Shown here one piece after another: positions 1 to 6,233 of a stretch of DNA of 10,628 bases. Source of the stretch: Acidobacteriota bacterium (GTDB lineage: Bacteria; Acidobacteriota; Vicinamibacteria; Vicinamibacterales; UBA2999). The translations under genes were made by a program, and so were the position numbers. Location: positions 1 through 10,628 of the forward strand of contig JABFRY010000197.1 in NCBI GenBank assembly GCA_013140955.1. Reading direction: 5' to 3'. Numbering within the stretch: position 1 is the stretch's first letter; each line of letters starts with the position of its first letter. Under the pieces are notes generated by a model. That model had not been told where the DNA came from, searched no databases, and saw only the letters and a program-made list of their open reading frames with translations.

Positions 1-865
1 GCGCTGTGCGGACGCCCTGGCGACGCGCACGCCCGTGGAGGTGCGCATGCCGATTCGCAACCGGACCCGGCCGGTCGGCACCATGCTCGGGTCGGAGTTG
101 ACCCGCCGGTTCGGCGGCGCGGGCCTGCCCGACGACACCATCCGGCTGCGGTTCGACGGCTCGGCCGGCCAGAGCTTCGGGGCCTTCGTGCCCCGCGGCA
201 TCACGATGACCCTCATCGGGGACGCCAACGACGGCTTCGGCAAGGGTCTGTCCGGGGGACGCCTGATCGTCCGGCCGCCCGACGGCGTGTCCTTCAAGGC
301 CGAAGAGAACATCGTGGTCGGCAACGTGGCCTTCTACGGCGCGACGAGCGGGGAAGGGTTCGTGCGCGGCGTGGCCGGCGAACGGTTCTGCGTGCGCAAC
401 AGCGGCGCCGTCGTCGTGGTCGAGGGCGTGGGTGACCACGGCTGCGAGTACATGACGGGCGGCCGTGTAGTGGTGCTGGGCCGGACCGGCCGCAACTTCG
501 CCGCCGGCATGAGCGGCGGGGTGGCCTACGTGCTCGACGCCGACAGCACGTTCTCGCGGCGCTGCAACCCCGAGATGGTGGATCTCGAACAGCTCACCGA
601 GCCCGACGATCTCAACTTCGTGCAGGACATCGTCATGCGGCACGTGGCGCTCACCGGCAGCACCTACGCCGAGGCGCTCCTGAAGGACTGGGCGGCGCTG
701 CAGCCACGGATCGTCAAGGTCATGCCGCGGGAGTACCGCCGGGCGCTCCAGAACGAGGCGAGGAAGAAACAGGAGGCGCGGTCGAAGGCCGCCGGTTCGC
801 GCGCGGCGGCGCGCACCGGCGATTCCGGCTCGCCCAGCACCACGGCGGGGACCACCCATGGGTAA
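1..865 (+). CDS. gltB: Glutamate synthase large (alpha) subunit, C-terminal part
   Basis: This is the 3' part of the GOGAT large subunit. The reading frame is open from base 2, so the true start lies outside the window; the GTG at 35 is internal. The visible ~287 residues are the C-terminal glycine-rich right-handed beta-helix (GXGXG) domain, with the repeats GDANDGFGKGLSGG, GNVAFYGATSG, AGERFCVRNSG, GVGDHGCEYMTGG and GRNFAAGMSGG. The glutamine amidotransferase and FMN/3Fe-4S synthase domains would lie upstream and are not seen. In the family this subunit makes glutamate from 2-oxoglutarate and ammonia channelled from glutamine, using electrons delivered by GltD. After the family-typical end (VMPREYRRAL) there is a tail of about 38 residues rich in Lys, Arg, Ala, Ser and Thr that looks disordered. 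The stop codon TAA overlaps the gltD start by 8 bases (858-865), indicating translational coupling and equal subunit production. Confidence 0.96.
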   Translation, partial: RCADALATRTPVEVRMPIRNRTRPVGTMLGSELTRRFGGAGLPDDTIRLRFDGSAGQSFGAFVPRGITMTLIGDANDGFGKGLSGGRLIVRPPDGVSFKAEENIVVGNVAFYGATSGEGFVRGVAGERFCVRNSGAVVVVEGVGDHGCEYMTGGRVVVLGRTGRNFAAGMSGGVAYVLDADSTFSRRCNPEMVDLEQLTEPDDLNFVQDIVMRHVALTGSTYAEALLKDWAALQPRIVKVMPREYRRALQNEARKKQEARSKAAGSRAAARTGDSGSPSTTAGTTHG

Positions 866-2306
866 GCCGACAGGCTTTATCGAGATCCAGCGTCAGAAGC
901 ATCCCTCGCGGCCCGTCGAGGAACGGGTGCACGACTGGCACGAGGTCTACATTCCGTACGAATTGGGCGATATCCAGCAGCAGGGCGCGCGCTGCATGGA
1001 CTGCGGCATCCCGTTCTGCCATCAGGGCTGCCCCCTGGGGAACCTGATTCCCGACTGGAACGACCTGGTCTACCGCGACCGCTGGCGCGGAGCCATCGAC
1101 CGGTTGCACGCGACCAACAACTTCCCGGAGTTCACCGGACGGCTGTGTCCCGCGCCCTGCGAGGGCGCGTGCGTACTCGGCATCAACCAGGATCCGGTGA
1201 CCATCAAGGCCGTGGAGGTGTCGATCATCGACCGCGCCTTCGACGAAGGGTGGGTCACGGCCACGCCGCCCGCGATGCGGACCTGGAAGAAGGTGGCCGT
1301 GGTCGGGTCGGGTCCCGCCGGCCTGGCGGCCGCCGACCAGCTGAATCGTGCCGGGCACTCGGTGACCGTGTTCGAGAAGTCGGACCGGATCGGCGGCCTC
1401 CTGCGATACGGCATCCCCGAGTTCAAGATGGAGAAGCGCGTGCTCGAACGCCGGCTCCGGCTGCTCGAGCAGGAGGGCATCGTCTTCAGGAGCGGCGTGG
1501 ACATCGGCAGGGACGTGCAGGTGGACCGCCTGCGCCGCGACTTCGACGCCATCCTGCTGGCGGCCGGCGCCGGGAATCCGCGCGACCTGACCATTCCGGG
1601 GCGCGAGCTGCAGGGGGTCCATTTCGCGATGGACTACCTGACGCTGCAGAACCGTCGTTGCGAGGGCGACACCGTGCCCGAGGGCGCCGCCATCTCCGCG
1701 AAGGGCCGCAACGTCGTGATCATCGGCGGCGGCGACACCGGGGCCGACTGCCTGGGCACGGCCCATCGGCAGGGCGCCCGCTCCGTGTACCAGCTCGAGC
1801 TGATGGCGATGCCGCCGCACGACCGCGCCGACGACAATCCGTGGCCCCTGTGGCCGCACGTGTTCCGGGTCTCGGCCGCCCACGAGGAGGGCGGCGAGCG
1901 TCTCTACGGCGTCTCGACGCAGCGCTTCGAGGCTGACCGGAACGGCCGGGTGGCACGCCTGCACGCCGTGCGGGTGCAGGCCGAGCCGGTGGAGGGGCGG
2001 ATGCAGTTCGTGCGTGTCCCGGACAGTGAGTTCGAGATCGAGACAGACCTCGTGCTCCTGGCCATGGGTTTCACGGGCCCCGAACGCGGCCCGCTGCTCG
2101 ACGACCTGGGCGTCAGGCTCACCGAGCGGGGCACCGTCTGGCGGGACGAGCAGTGGATGACGAGCGTGCCCGGCGTCTTCACCGCCGGCGACATGCAGCG
2201 TGGCCAGTCGCTCATCGTCTGGGCCATCGCCGAGGGCCGGAGTGCCGCCAAGGGGATCGACCGCTATCTGATGGGCGATTCCGCCCTTCCAGCGCCGCTC
2301 CGCTGA
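858..2306 (+). CDS. gltD: Glutamate synthase small (beta) subunit, NADPH-dependent
   Basis: The 482-residue protein is the usual length for GltD, the cytosolic FAD subunit that oxidises NADPH and passes electrons through Fe-S clusters to GltB. The N-terminal domain holds the cysteines for the two 4Fe-4S clusters: C46, C49, C54 and C58 (CMDCGIPFCHQGCPLGN) and C97, C101 and C105 (LCPAPCEGAC). The FAD-binding Rossmann motif GSGPAG is at 150-155, followed by the family signature GGLLRYGIPEFKME. The NADPH-binding Rossmann motif (VIIGGGDTGADC) is near 287-298. The C-terminal FAD motif, VFTAGDMQRGQSLIVWAI, is near 436-453. The ATG at 858 is chosen because MGKPTGF is the family N-terminus and GGGG sits 7 bases upstream. 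It lies inside the end of gltB, so the two genes form one transcription unit. No residue expected for function appears to be missing. Confidence 0.97.
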   Translation: MGKPTGFIEIQRQKHPSRPVEERVHDWHEVYIPYELGDIQQQGARCMDCGIPFCHQGCPLGNLIPDWNDLVYRDRWRGAIDRLHATNNFPEFTGRLCPAPCEGACVLGINQDPVTIKAVEVSIIDRAFDEGWVTATPPAMRTWKKVAVVGSGPAGLAAADQLNRAGHSVTVFEKSDRIGGLLRYGIPEFKMEKRVLERRLRLLEQEGIVFRSGVDIGRDVQVDRLRRDFDAILLAAGAGNPRDLTIPGRELQGVHFAMDYLTLQNRRCEGDTVPEGAAISAKGRNVVIIGGGDTGADCLGTAHRQGARSVYQLELMAMPPHDRADDNPWPLWPHVFRVSAAHEEGGERLYGVSTQRFEADRNGRVARLHAVRVQAEPVEGRMQFVRVPDSEFEIETDLVLLAMGFTGPERGPLLDDLGVRLTERGTVWRDEQWMTSVPGVFTAGDMQRGQSLIVWAIAEGRSAAKGIDRYLMGDSALPAPLR

Positions 2307-2315
2307 ACTCCGCCT

Positions 2316-2321
2316 TACAAT
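2316..2321 (+). promoter_or_regulatory. Candidate -10 box upstream of lysC
   Basis: TACAAT matches the sigma-70 -10 consensus at five of six positions and stands out in GC-rich sequence. It begins 10 bases after the gltD stop codon. No convincing -35 hexamer lies 16-18 bases upstream. If it is used, transcription would start near 2328 and give lysC a leader of about 70 bases containing the hairpin at 2354-2374. This is inference from sequence only. Confidence 0.3.
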
Positions 2322-2353
2322 GATCGGGCCCGGGCCCGTTCGACGCCTTCAAG

Positions 2354-2374
2354 GGCCGGACCCGTGGTCCGGCC
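2354..2374 (+). terminator. Perfect hairpin between gltD and lysC (terminator or leader structure)
   Basis: GGCCGGACC (2354-2362) and GGTCCGGCC (2366-2374) form a perfect 9-bp stem with a 3-base loop. A self-complementary tandem of GGGCCC (2326-2337) lies just upstream. No T-run follows, so a classical intrinsic terminator is not proven. It could end gltBD transcripts, protect an mRNA end, or act in the lysC leader. The structure also spans the GTG at 2364, which argues against that codon being the lysC start. Confidence 0.4.
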
Positions 2375-2396
2375 GCACCGGCACACGCGGAACACT

Positions 2397-3806
2397 ATGC
2401 TCATTGTGATGAAGTTCGGCGGCACGTCCGTCGGATCGGCGGAACGTATTGCGCATGCCGCGAAACTGGCGGTCGACAGCGCCGAGCAGGGACACCAGGT
2501 GGTCGTCGTCACGTCGGCGATGAGCGGCGTGACCAACACGCTCGTGGATGCGGCGCGTGAAGCCTCCACCGGGAACTGGGATCCCCAGGTACGCCAGCAG
2601 TTGTTCGATCGGCACAAGGCCGTGGCCGACACCCTCGTCGGGGGTTCCCCGCAGCTGCACGCCGCCGTCGTCGACACCCTCTGGCGACGCCTCGACCGCT
2701 TCGAGAAGCTCTGTTTCGGCCTCTCACTGGTCCACGACCTGACGCCCAGGCTGCTCGATGCGATCTCCGGCACCGGCGAGATGCTGGCGGCGCCGCTCCT
2801 GTCGGCGGCCATCAACGCCCGGGGCCGGGTGTCGCACCCGCACGATGCCACCGACCTCATCGTGACCACCGACCATTTCGGGGCCGCCGAGCCACTTGCC
2901 GCGGAGACGCGCGCCAAGGCGCGGGCCGTTCTGCTCCCGGCGGTGGAGCGTGGGGAGATCCCGGTCGTCACCGGGTTCATCGGCGCCACACCCGACGGCG
3001 TGCTCACCACGCTCGGTCGCGGTGGCTCCGACTACTCCGGGTCGATCATCGGCGCGGCCCTGGATGCCACCGAGGTGTGGATCTGGACCGACGTGGACGG
3101 GGTGATGACCGCCAACCCGTCGGAGGTGCCGGAGGCGAGGACCCTGTCGGAGATCTCGTACAGCGAGGCGGCCGAACTCGCGTACTACGGCGCAAAGGTG
3201 CTGCACTACAAGACGATCCTGCCCGCGTTCCGGCAGCGCATTCCGGTCCGGATCCTCAACAGCTTCAACCCGTCGCACCCGGGCACGCGGGTGAGCGTCG
3301 ATGGCGACCCCTCGGTGGGCGGGGTGAAGGCCGTCACCTCCATACGCAAGCTCACGCTCGTGACCATCTCCGGGACCGGCATGCAGGGCATCCCGGGGAT
3401 CGTGGCCAAGGCCTTCGAGGTCGTGGCCGACGAGGGCGCCAACGTCCTGATGATTTCGCAGGCTTCGTCGGAGAACAACATCTGCTTCACCATCAACGAG
3501 TCCGATGCGCCCAGGGTCATCAAGGCCCTGCACACGGCGCTCGAGATGGAGTTGACGCGCGGGCACATCGAGGAGATCGACGGGGAAGCCTCCGTGGCCA
3601 TCGTCGCCGCGATCGGGGATCGGATGCGCGGCAAGCCGGGCATCGCGGCCACCGTATTCGGCGCGTTCGGCGCAGAGGGCATCAACGTGATGGCCATCTC
3701 CCAGGGCTCGTCGGAGCGCAATATCTCGGTCGTGGTGGCCGAGCGGGATGCGGCGGCGGCCGTGCGCGCGCTCCATCGGGCCTTCGGGCTGGAGAAGGCG
3801 TCGTAG
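2397..3806 (+). CDS. lysC: Aspartate kinase, monofunctional, with two ACT domains
   Basis: Aspartokinase phosphorylates L-aspartate with ATP, the first committed step to lysine/diaminopimelate, threonine and methionine. From ATG 2397 the product is 469 residues. It opens with the kinase signature VMKFGGTSVGS (4-14). The amino-acid-kinase core contains TLGRGGSDYSGS, VWIWTDVDGVMTANP and the regulatory-type stretch ELAYYGAKVLHYKT. Two ACT domains follow: the first from about residue 318 (SGTGMQGIPGIVAKAF, then SQASSENNICFTI), the second from about 400 (IGDRMRGKPGIAATVF, then SQGSSERNISVVV). ACT domains in this family bind end-product amino acids, so allosteric feedback is expected; which one cannot be read from sequence. 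The ACT region resembles the kinase half of ThrA, but there is no homoserine dehydrogenase domain. The in-frame GTG at 2364 would add 11 residues not typical of the family and lies inside a hairpin, so ATG 2397 is preferred; ATG 2409 is a further alternative. The next gene begins 3 bases after the stop. Confidence 0.96.
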   Translation: MLIVMKFGGTSVGSAERIAHAAKLAVDSAEQGHQVVVVTSAMSGVTNTLVDAAREASTGNWDPQVRQQLFDRHKAVADTLVGGSPQLHAAVVDTLWRRLDRFEKLCFGLSLVHDLTPRLLDAISGTGEMLAAPLLSAAINARGRVSHPHDATDLIVTTDHFGAAEPLAAETRAKARAVLLPAVERGEIPVVTGFIGATPDGVLTTLGRGGSDYSGSIIGAALDATEVWIWTDVDGVMTANPSEVPEARTLSEISYSEAAELAYYGAKVLHYKTILPAFRQRIPVRILNSFNPSHPGTRVSVDGDPSVGGVKAVTSIRKLTLVTISGTGMQGIPGIVAKAFEVVADEGANVLMISQASSENNICFTINESDAPRVIKALHTALEMELTRGHIEEIDGEASVAIVAAIGDRMRGKPGIAATVFGAFGAEGINVMAISQGSSERNISVVVAERDAAAAVRALHRAFGLEKAS

Positions 3807-3809
3807 GTC

Positions 3810-4802
3810 ATGGCGGTCCGCGACGTCCTCGTGGTCGGCGCCGGTCCCTCAGGGCTGGCCACCGCCATCGCGGCGCGGAAGGCGGGGCTGGATGCCCTGG
3901 TCGTGGAGAAGGGAGTGCTGGTCAATTCCATCTTCCACTTCCCGACCAACATGGTGTTCTTCACCACGCCGGAGCTGCTCGAGATCGGCGGCCTTCCGCT
4001 CGTCACGCCCTACGAGAAGCCGACCCGCCTGGAAGCGCTCCGCTACTACCGCCGTGTCGTCGACGCGCTCGGTGTGTCGGTGGTGCTCCACGAGGCGGTG
4101 GAGCGGGTCGAGCGCGAGGACGACGGCGTCTTCGTGGTGACCACGCTCGACCGGGCCGGGGTGCGCCGGGCCAGGCACGCGCGGGCGGTGGTGATGGCCA
4201 TCGGCTACTACGACGCGCCCAACCGGCTCGGCATCGAGGGTGAGGACCTGCCCCACGTCTCCCACTACTACCGGGACCCGCACCCGTTCTACCGTGAGCG
4301 CGTGGTGGTGGTGGGCGGCAAGAACTCGGCGGCCGAGGCCGCTCTCGAGCTGTTCCGGGCCGGTGCCCGGGTGACGCTCGTGCACCGGGGCGAGACGCTC
4401 GGCGAGAGCATCAAGTACTGGGTCCGCCCGGACATCGAGAACCGGATCACGGAGGGCTCCATTCCGGCCCGGTTCGGCACCCACGTGACCGCGATCCGCC
4501 CGGGCTCGGTCGTCCTCTCCCGGAACGGCGTCGAGGAGGAACTGCCGGCCGATGCGGTCTTCCTGCTCACCGGGTATCACGCCGACACCGACCTCCTGCG
4601 GTCGGCGGGCGTGGCGCTCGATCCCGACTCGCTGGCGCCGGTGCTCGATCCCGACACGTTCGAGACCACCGTGCCCGGCCTGTTCGTGGCGGGCGGTGCC
4701 ATCGCGGGGCGCCATACGGGGACCGTCTTCATCGAGAACGGGCGCCTCCACGGCGAGAAGATCGCCGCCGCGCTGGCCGTGCGCCTGTCCTCGACCCTCT
4801 GA
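3810..4802 (+). CDS. ypdA: YpdA-family FAD/NADPH oxidoreductase, putative bacillithiol disulfide reductase
   Basis: This 330-residue flavoprotein has the two-Rossmann layout of the thioredoxin-reductase superfamily. The FAD motif GAGPSG is at 10-15. The NADPH motif (VVVVGGKNSAAEAALELF) starts near 165, and the C-terminal FAD motif PGLFVAGG is near 288-295. Family-specific stretches are NSIFHFPTNMVFFTTPELLEI, IGYYDAPNRLGIEGEDLPHV and VFIENGRLHGEKIA; together they identify YpdA rather than TrxB. There is no CxxC redox pair. In Staphylococcus aureus YpdA, which reduces bacillithiol disulfide with NADPH, a cysteine at position 14 has been proposed as functional. Here position 14 is serine, and I find no cysteine in the whole protein. 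Catalysis would have to rely on flavin alone, or the substrate differs. The gene starts 3 bases after lysC, with GGAG about 15 bases upstream, so co-transcription with lysC is likely. The family call is firm; the bacillithiol substrate is inferred. Confidence 0.88.
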   Translation: MAVRDVLVVGAGPSGLATAIAARKAGLDALVVEKGVLVNSIFHFPTNMVFFTTPELLEIGGLPLVTPYEKPTRLEALRYYRRVVDALGVSVVLHEAVERVEREDDGVFVVTTLDRAGVRRARHARAVVMAIGYYDAPNRLGIEGEDLPHVSHYYRDPHPFYRERVVVVGGKNSAAEAALELFRAGARVTLVHRGETLGESIKYWVRPDIENRITEGSIPARFGTHVTAIRPGSVVLSRNGVEEELPADAVFLLTGYHADTDLLRSAGVALDPDSLAPVLDPDTFETTVPGLFVAGGAIAGRHTGTVFIENGRLHGEKIAAALAVRLSSTL

Positions 4803-4846
4803 CCGCCGTCTCGCGCGGTAACGCCCGCCTTCGAACTCCTTCCGCC

Positions 4847-4875
4847 TTGTCGGCCCCGAACACCCGTGCAACGAT
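4847..4875 (+). promoter_or_regulatory. Weak candidate promoter for the outer-membrane protein gene
   Basis: TTGTCG (4847-4852) resembles a -35 box at four of six positions and is followed after 17 bases by AACGAT (4870-4875), which matches the -10 consensus at only three. It is the best arrangement I see in the 127-base gap between ypdA and the beta-barrel gene, and it is weak. No hairpin terminator for the lysC-ypdA unit was recognised in this gap. Confidence 0.2.
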
Positions 4876-4916
4876 GATGTGTCAGCGTCCCGCTCCCGCG
4901 GTGGCGTTCAATCGAT

Positions 4917-4922
4917 GGAGAG
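4917..4922 (+). promoter_or_regulatory. Ribosome binding site deciding the start of the beta-barrel gene
   Basis: GGAGAG lies 7 bases before GTG 4930, the ideal spacing. It overlaps the alternative ATG at 4915, which makes that ATG an unlikely start. It is the clearest Shine-Dalgarno-like sequence among the genes in this window. Confidence 0.6.
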
Positions 4923-4929
4923 TACAGCC

Positions 4930-5484
4930 GTGACGAATCTTGCGAAGTTCATGAGCAGCTGCTGCGTGTGTGCTTTCATGCTGTTTGGCGTGAGTGCCGT
5001 GTCGTCCGCACAGGAAGTGGAGGCCGGTCAGACGGAGATCCTGGGGTTCGTGGGCGGGGTCACCGACGGTGGGGGAACGACGGTGGGTGGCGGCGTGCAG
5101 TACGCCTTCAACCCCCGTCTGTTGCTGGCCCTCGAGGCGGGGTACCTCACGCTCGGAGACGACTTCTCCGGCTTCGGCGTCGATGCCGACAGCAGTGGAC
5201 TCTCGATCGATGCGAACGTGCACTACCTGTTCCCGGCGGCGGCCAGCGGGAAGCTGACGCCCTACCTGCTCGGCGGCCTGGGCGTGCTGCGCGTCAGCGT
5301 GTCGGTCTCCTCGCCCGGCTTCGGTGGTGGGGACGCGTCCGACTCGACGCTCGGCGTGAACGTCGGCGGCGGCGCCCGCTGGCAGGCCGGCGAGAACTGG
5401 GGCATCCGGCCCGAGCTGAAGGTGTTCATCGAGGACAGCAGCAACGTCCGCTTCAGCGTGGGGTTCTACCGGTCCTTCAACTGA
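4930..5484 (+). CDS. Outer-membrane beta-barrel protein, small (OmpA/OmpX-like barrel)
   Basis: From GTG 4930 the product is 184 residues. It begins with a Sec signal peptide: a Lys near the N-terminus, a hydrophobic core (CCVCAFMLFGVSAV) and a probable cleavage site SSA|Q at about residue 26. The mature part alternates polar and hydrophobic residues with many glycines and aromatics, in strand-like segments such as TEILGFVGGV, GGGVQYAFNP, LLLALEAGYLTL, ANVHYLFP, TPYLLGGLGVLRVSV, LGVNVGGGARWQ and VRFSVGFYRSF. This resembles the outer membrane protein beta-barrel domain class (about eight strands). The protein ends YRSFN, close to an aromatic-terminated BAM signal. GTG 4930 is preferred because GGAGAG (4917-4922) lies 7 bases upstream and gives a compact signal peptide; ATG 4915 or GTG 4879 would add an unusual N-terminal extension. 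It appears to be monocistronic. No specific function can be assigned. Confidence 0.85.
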   Translation: MTNLAKFMSSCCVCAFMLFGVSAVSSAQEVEAGQTEILGFVGGVTDGGGTTVGGGVQYAFNPRLLLALEAGYLTLGDDFSGFGVDADSSGLSIDANVHYLFPAAASGKLTPYLLGGLGVLRVSVSVSSPGFGGGDASDSTLGVNVGGGARWQAGENWGIRPELKVFIEDSSNVRFSVGFYRSFN

Positions 5485-5490
5485 CCGGAC

Positions 5491-5524
5491 GGCCCGACGG
5501 GGGACCCTGGCCCCCCGTCGGGCC
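5491..5524. terminator. Strong GC hairpin between convergent genes, probable bidirectional terminator
   Basis: GGCCCGACGGGGG (5491-5503) is perfectly complementary to 5512-5524, giving a 13-bp stem with an 8-base loop. It starts 6 bases after the stop of the beta-barrel gene and lies 54 bases beyond the stop of the LON-domain gene on the opposite strand. Its placement between two convergent genes fits a shared terminator. Neither side carries a clear T-run, so termination efficiency or factor dependence is not known. The rest of the gap (5525-5578) shows nothing recognisable. Confidence 0.6.
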
Positions 5525-5578
5525 CACGTCCACGCCAGCGTCTGCCCGCACCGTCATCGCGGGCCCTGCCTCACCCCG

Positions 5579-6211
5579 TCAGTGGACCATTCGGCCGGTC
5601 CACGGGCCCTTCGGCGCCATCGTCTTCATTTCCAGCAGTTCGATGAGCCCCCGGCATCGGTCGAGCGTCGTCCGTCGCTCCAGCAGCGCCTGGCGCTCGA
5701 GGGGCTCGAGCTCGATGTACTGCGACAGCGCGTTGACCAGGTCGTCGTCGGGAACGGCCGGGGGAAACCGCGGTTCGGCCCCGCCCCGCTCGAGCGCCGC
5801 AGCCAGCACCGCTTCGAGGCGCTGGCGCTGCTGCCGCAGGAACTGTCGCTCCGGCTCGGGCGTCCCGTCCGGCAGGCCGTCCACCCGGGCCACCCGGTAC
5901 TGCCCGCCCTCTTCCTCCCCCGCGATGCGAAAGCGCTCGATCCCCCGCAGCACGATGTCGTACCGCCCGTCGCCCAGCGGCTCCGCATGGGTGACCACGC
6001 CGGCGCATCCGATCGGGAAGACCGGCGGGCGGCCTTCGTAGTCGTGCTCGCTGCCCGGCTGCAGCAGCACCATGCCGATGATGCGGTCGCCCGCGAGGGC
6101 GTCGGCGACCATGGCGCGGTACCTGGGCTCGAAGATGTGGAGGGGGAGGAAGACGTTGGGAAACAGGACCACGTTGGGGAGCGGGAACAGCGGAATCGTC
6201 GGTGGAAGCAT
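5579..6211 (-). CDS. Stand-alone LON substrate-binding-domain protein
   Basis: From ATG 6211 the product is 210 residues and is almost entirely a LON N-terminal domain (Pfam PF02190 type). It shows the typical opening PLFPLPNVVLFPNVFLPLHIF and EPRYRAMVADAL, then the beta-rich core GMVLLQPG, PVFPIGCAGVVTHAEPL, GRYDIVLRGIERFRI and YRVARVDGL, followed by a helical C-terminal half. The AAA+ and protease domains of true Lon are absent. In Lon the domain contributes to substrate recognition; stand-alone versions are common in bacteria and mostly uncharacterised. A GTG at 6232 would add 7 residues and start one base after the VWA gene's stop; ATG 6211 matches the family N-terminus better. Neither start has a clear Shine-Dalgarno. 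It is the last gene of a minus-strand unit behind a AAA+ ATPase and a VWA protein, which makes a client-binding or adaptor role conceivable but unproven. Confidence 0.88.
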   Translation of the reverse strand: MLPPTIPLFPLPNVVLFPNVFLPLHIFEPRYRAMVADALAGDRIIGMVLLQPGSEHDYEGRPPVFPIGCAGVVTHAEPLGDGRYDIVLRGIERFRIAGEEEGGQYRVARVDGLPDGTPEPERQFLRQQRQRLEAVLAAALERGGAEPRFPPAVPDDDLVNALSQYIELEPLERQALLERRTTLDRCRGLIELLEMKTMAPKGPWTGRMVH

Positions 6212-6233
6212 GGCGGTCGAGCCCCGGGGCACC

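Noticed and set aside
720..1964. Minus-strand open frame of 414 codons across gltB and gltD
   Set aside because: It overlaps two genes with unambiguous motifs and shows no domain pattern of its own.
2307..2396. Lysine riboswitch or T-box before lysC
   Set aside because: The 90-base gap is too short for the lysine riboswitch fold and lacks T-box features; only simple hairpins are present.
2397..3806. Bifunctional aspartokinase/homoserine dehydrogenase (ThrA)
   Set aside because: The ACT region resembles ThrA, but the protein ends just after the second ACT domain; no dehydrogenase domain follows.
3810..4802. Thioredoxin reductase (TrxB)
   Set aside because: There is no CxxC motif or any cysteine, and family-specific stretches match YpdA instead.
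2724..4871. Long minus-strand frames opposite lysC and ypdA, and a plus-strand frame at 3077-4243
   Set aside because: All are shadows of recognised genes, with low-complexity Arg/Gly/His composition.
4930..5000. Lipoprotein signal in the beta-barrel protein (SSCC)
   Set aside because: The cysteines precede the hydrophobic core rather than follow it, so this is not a lipobox.
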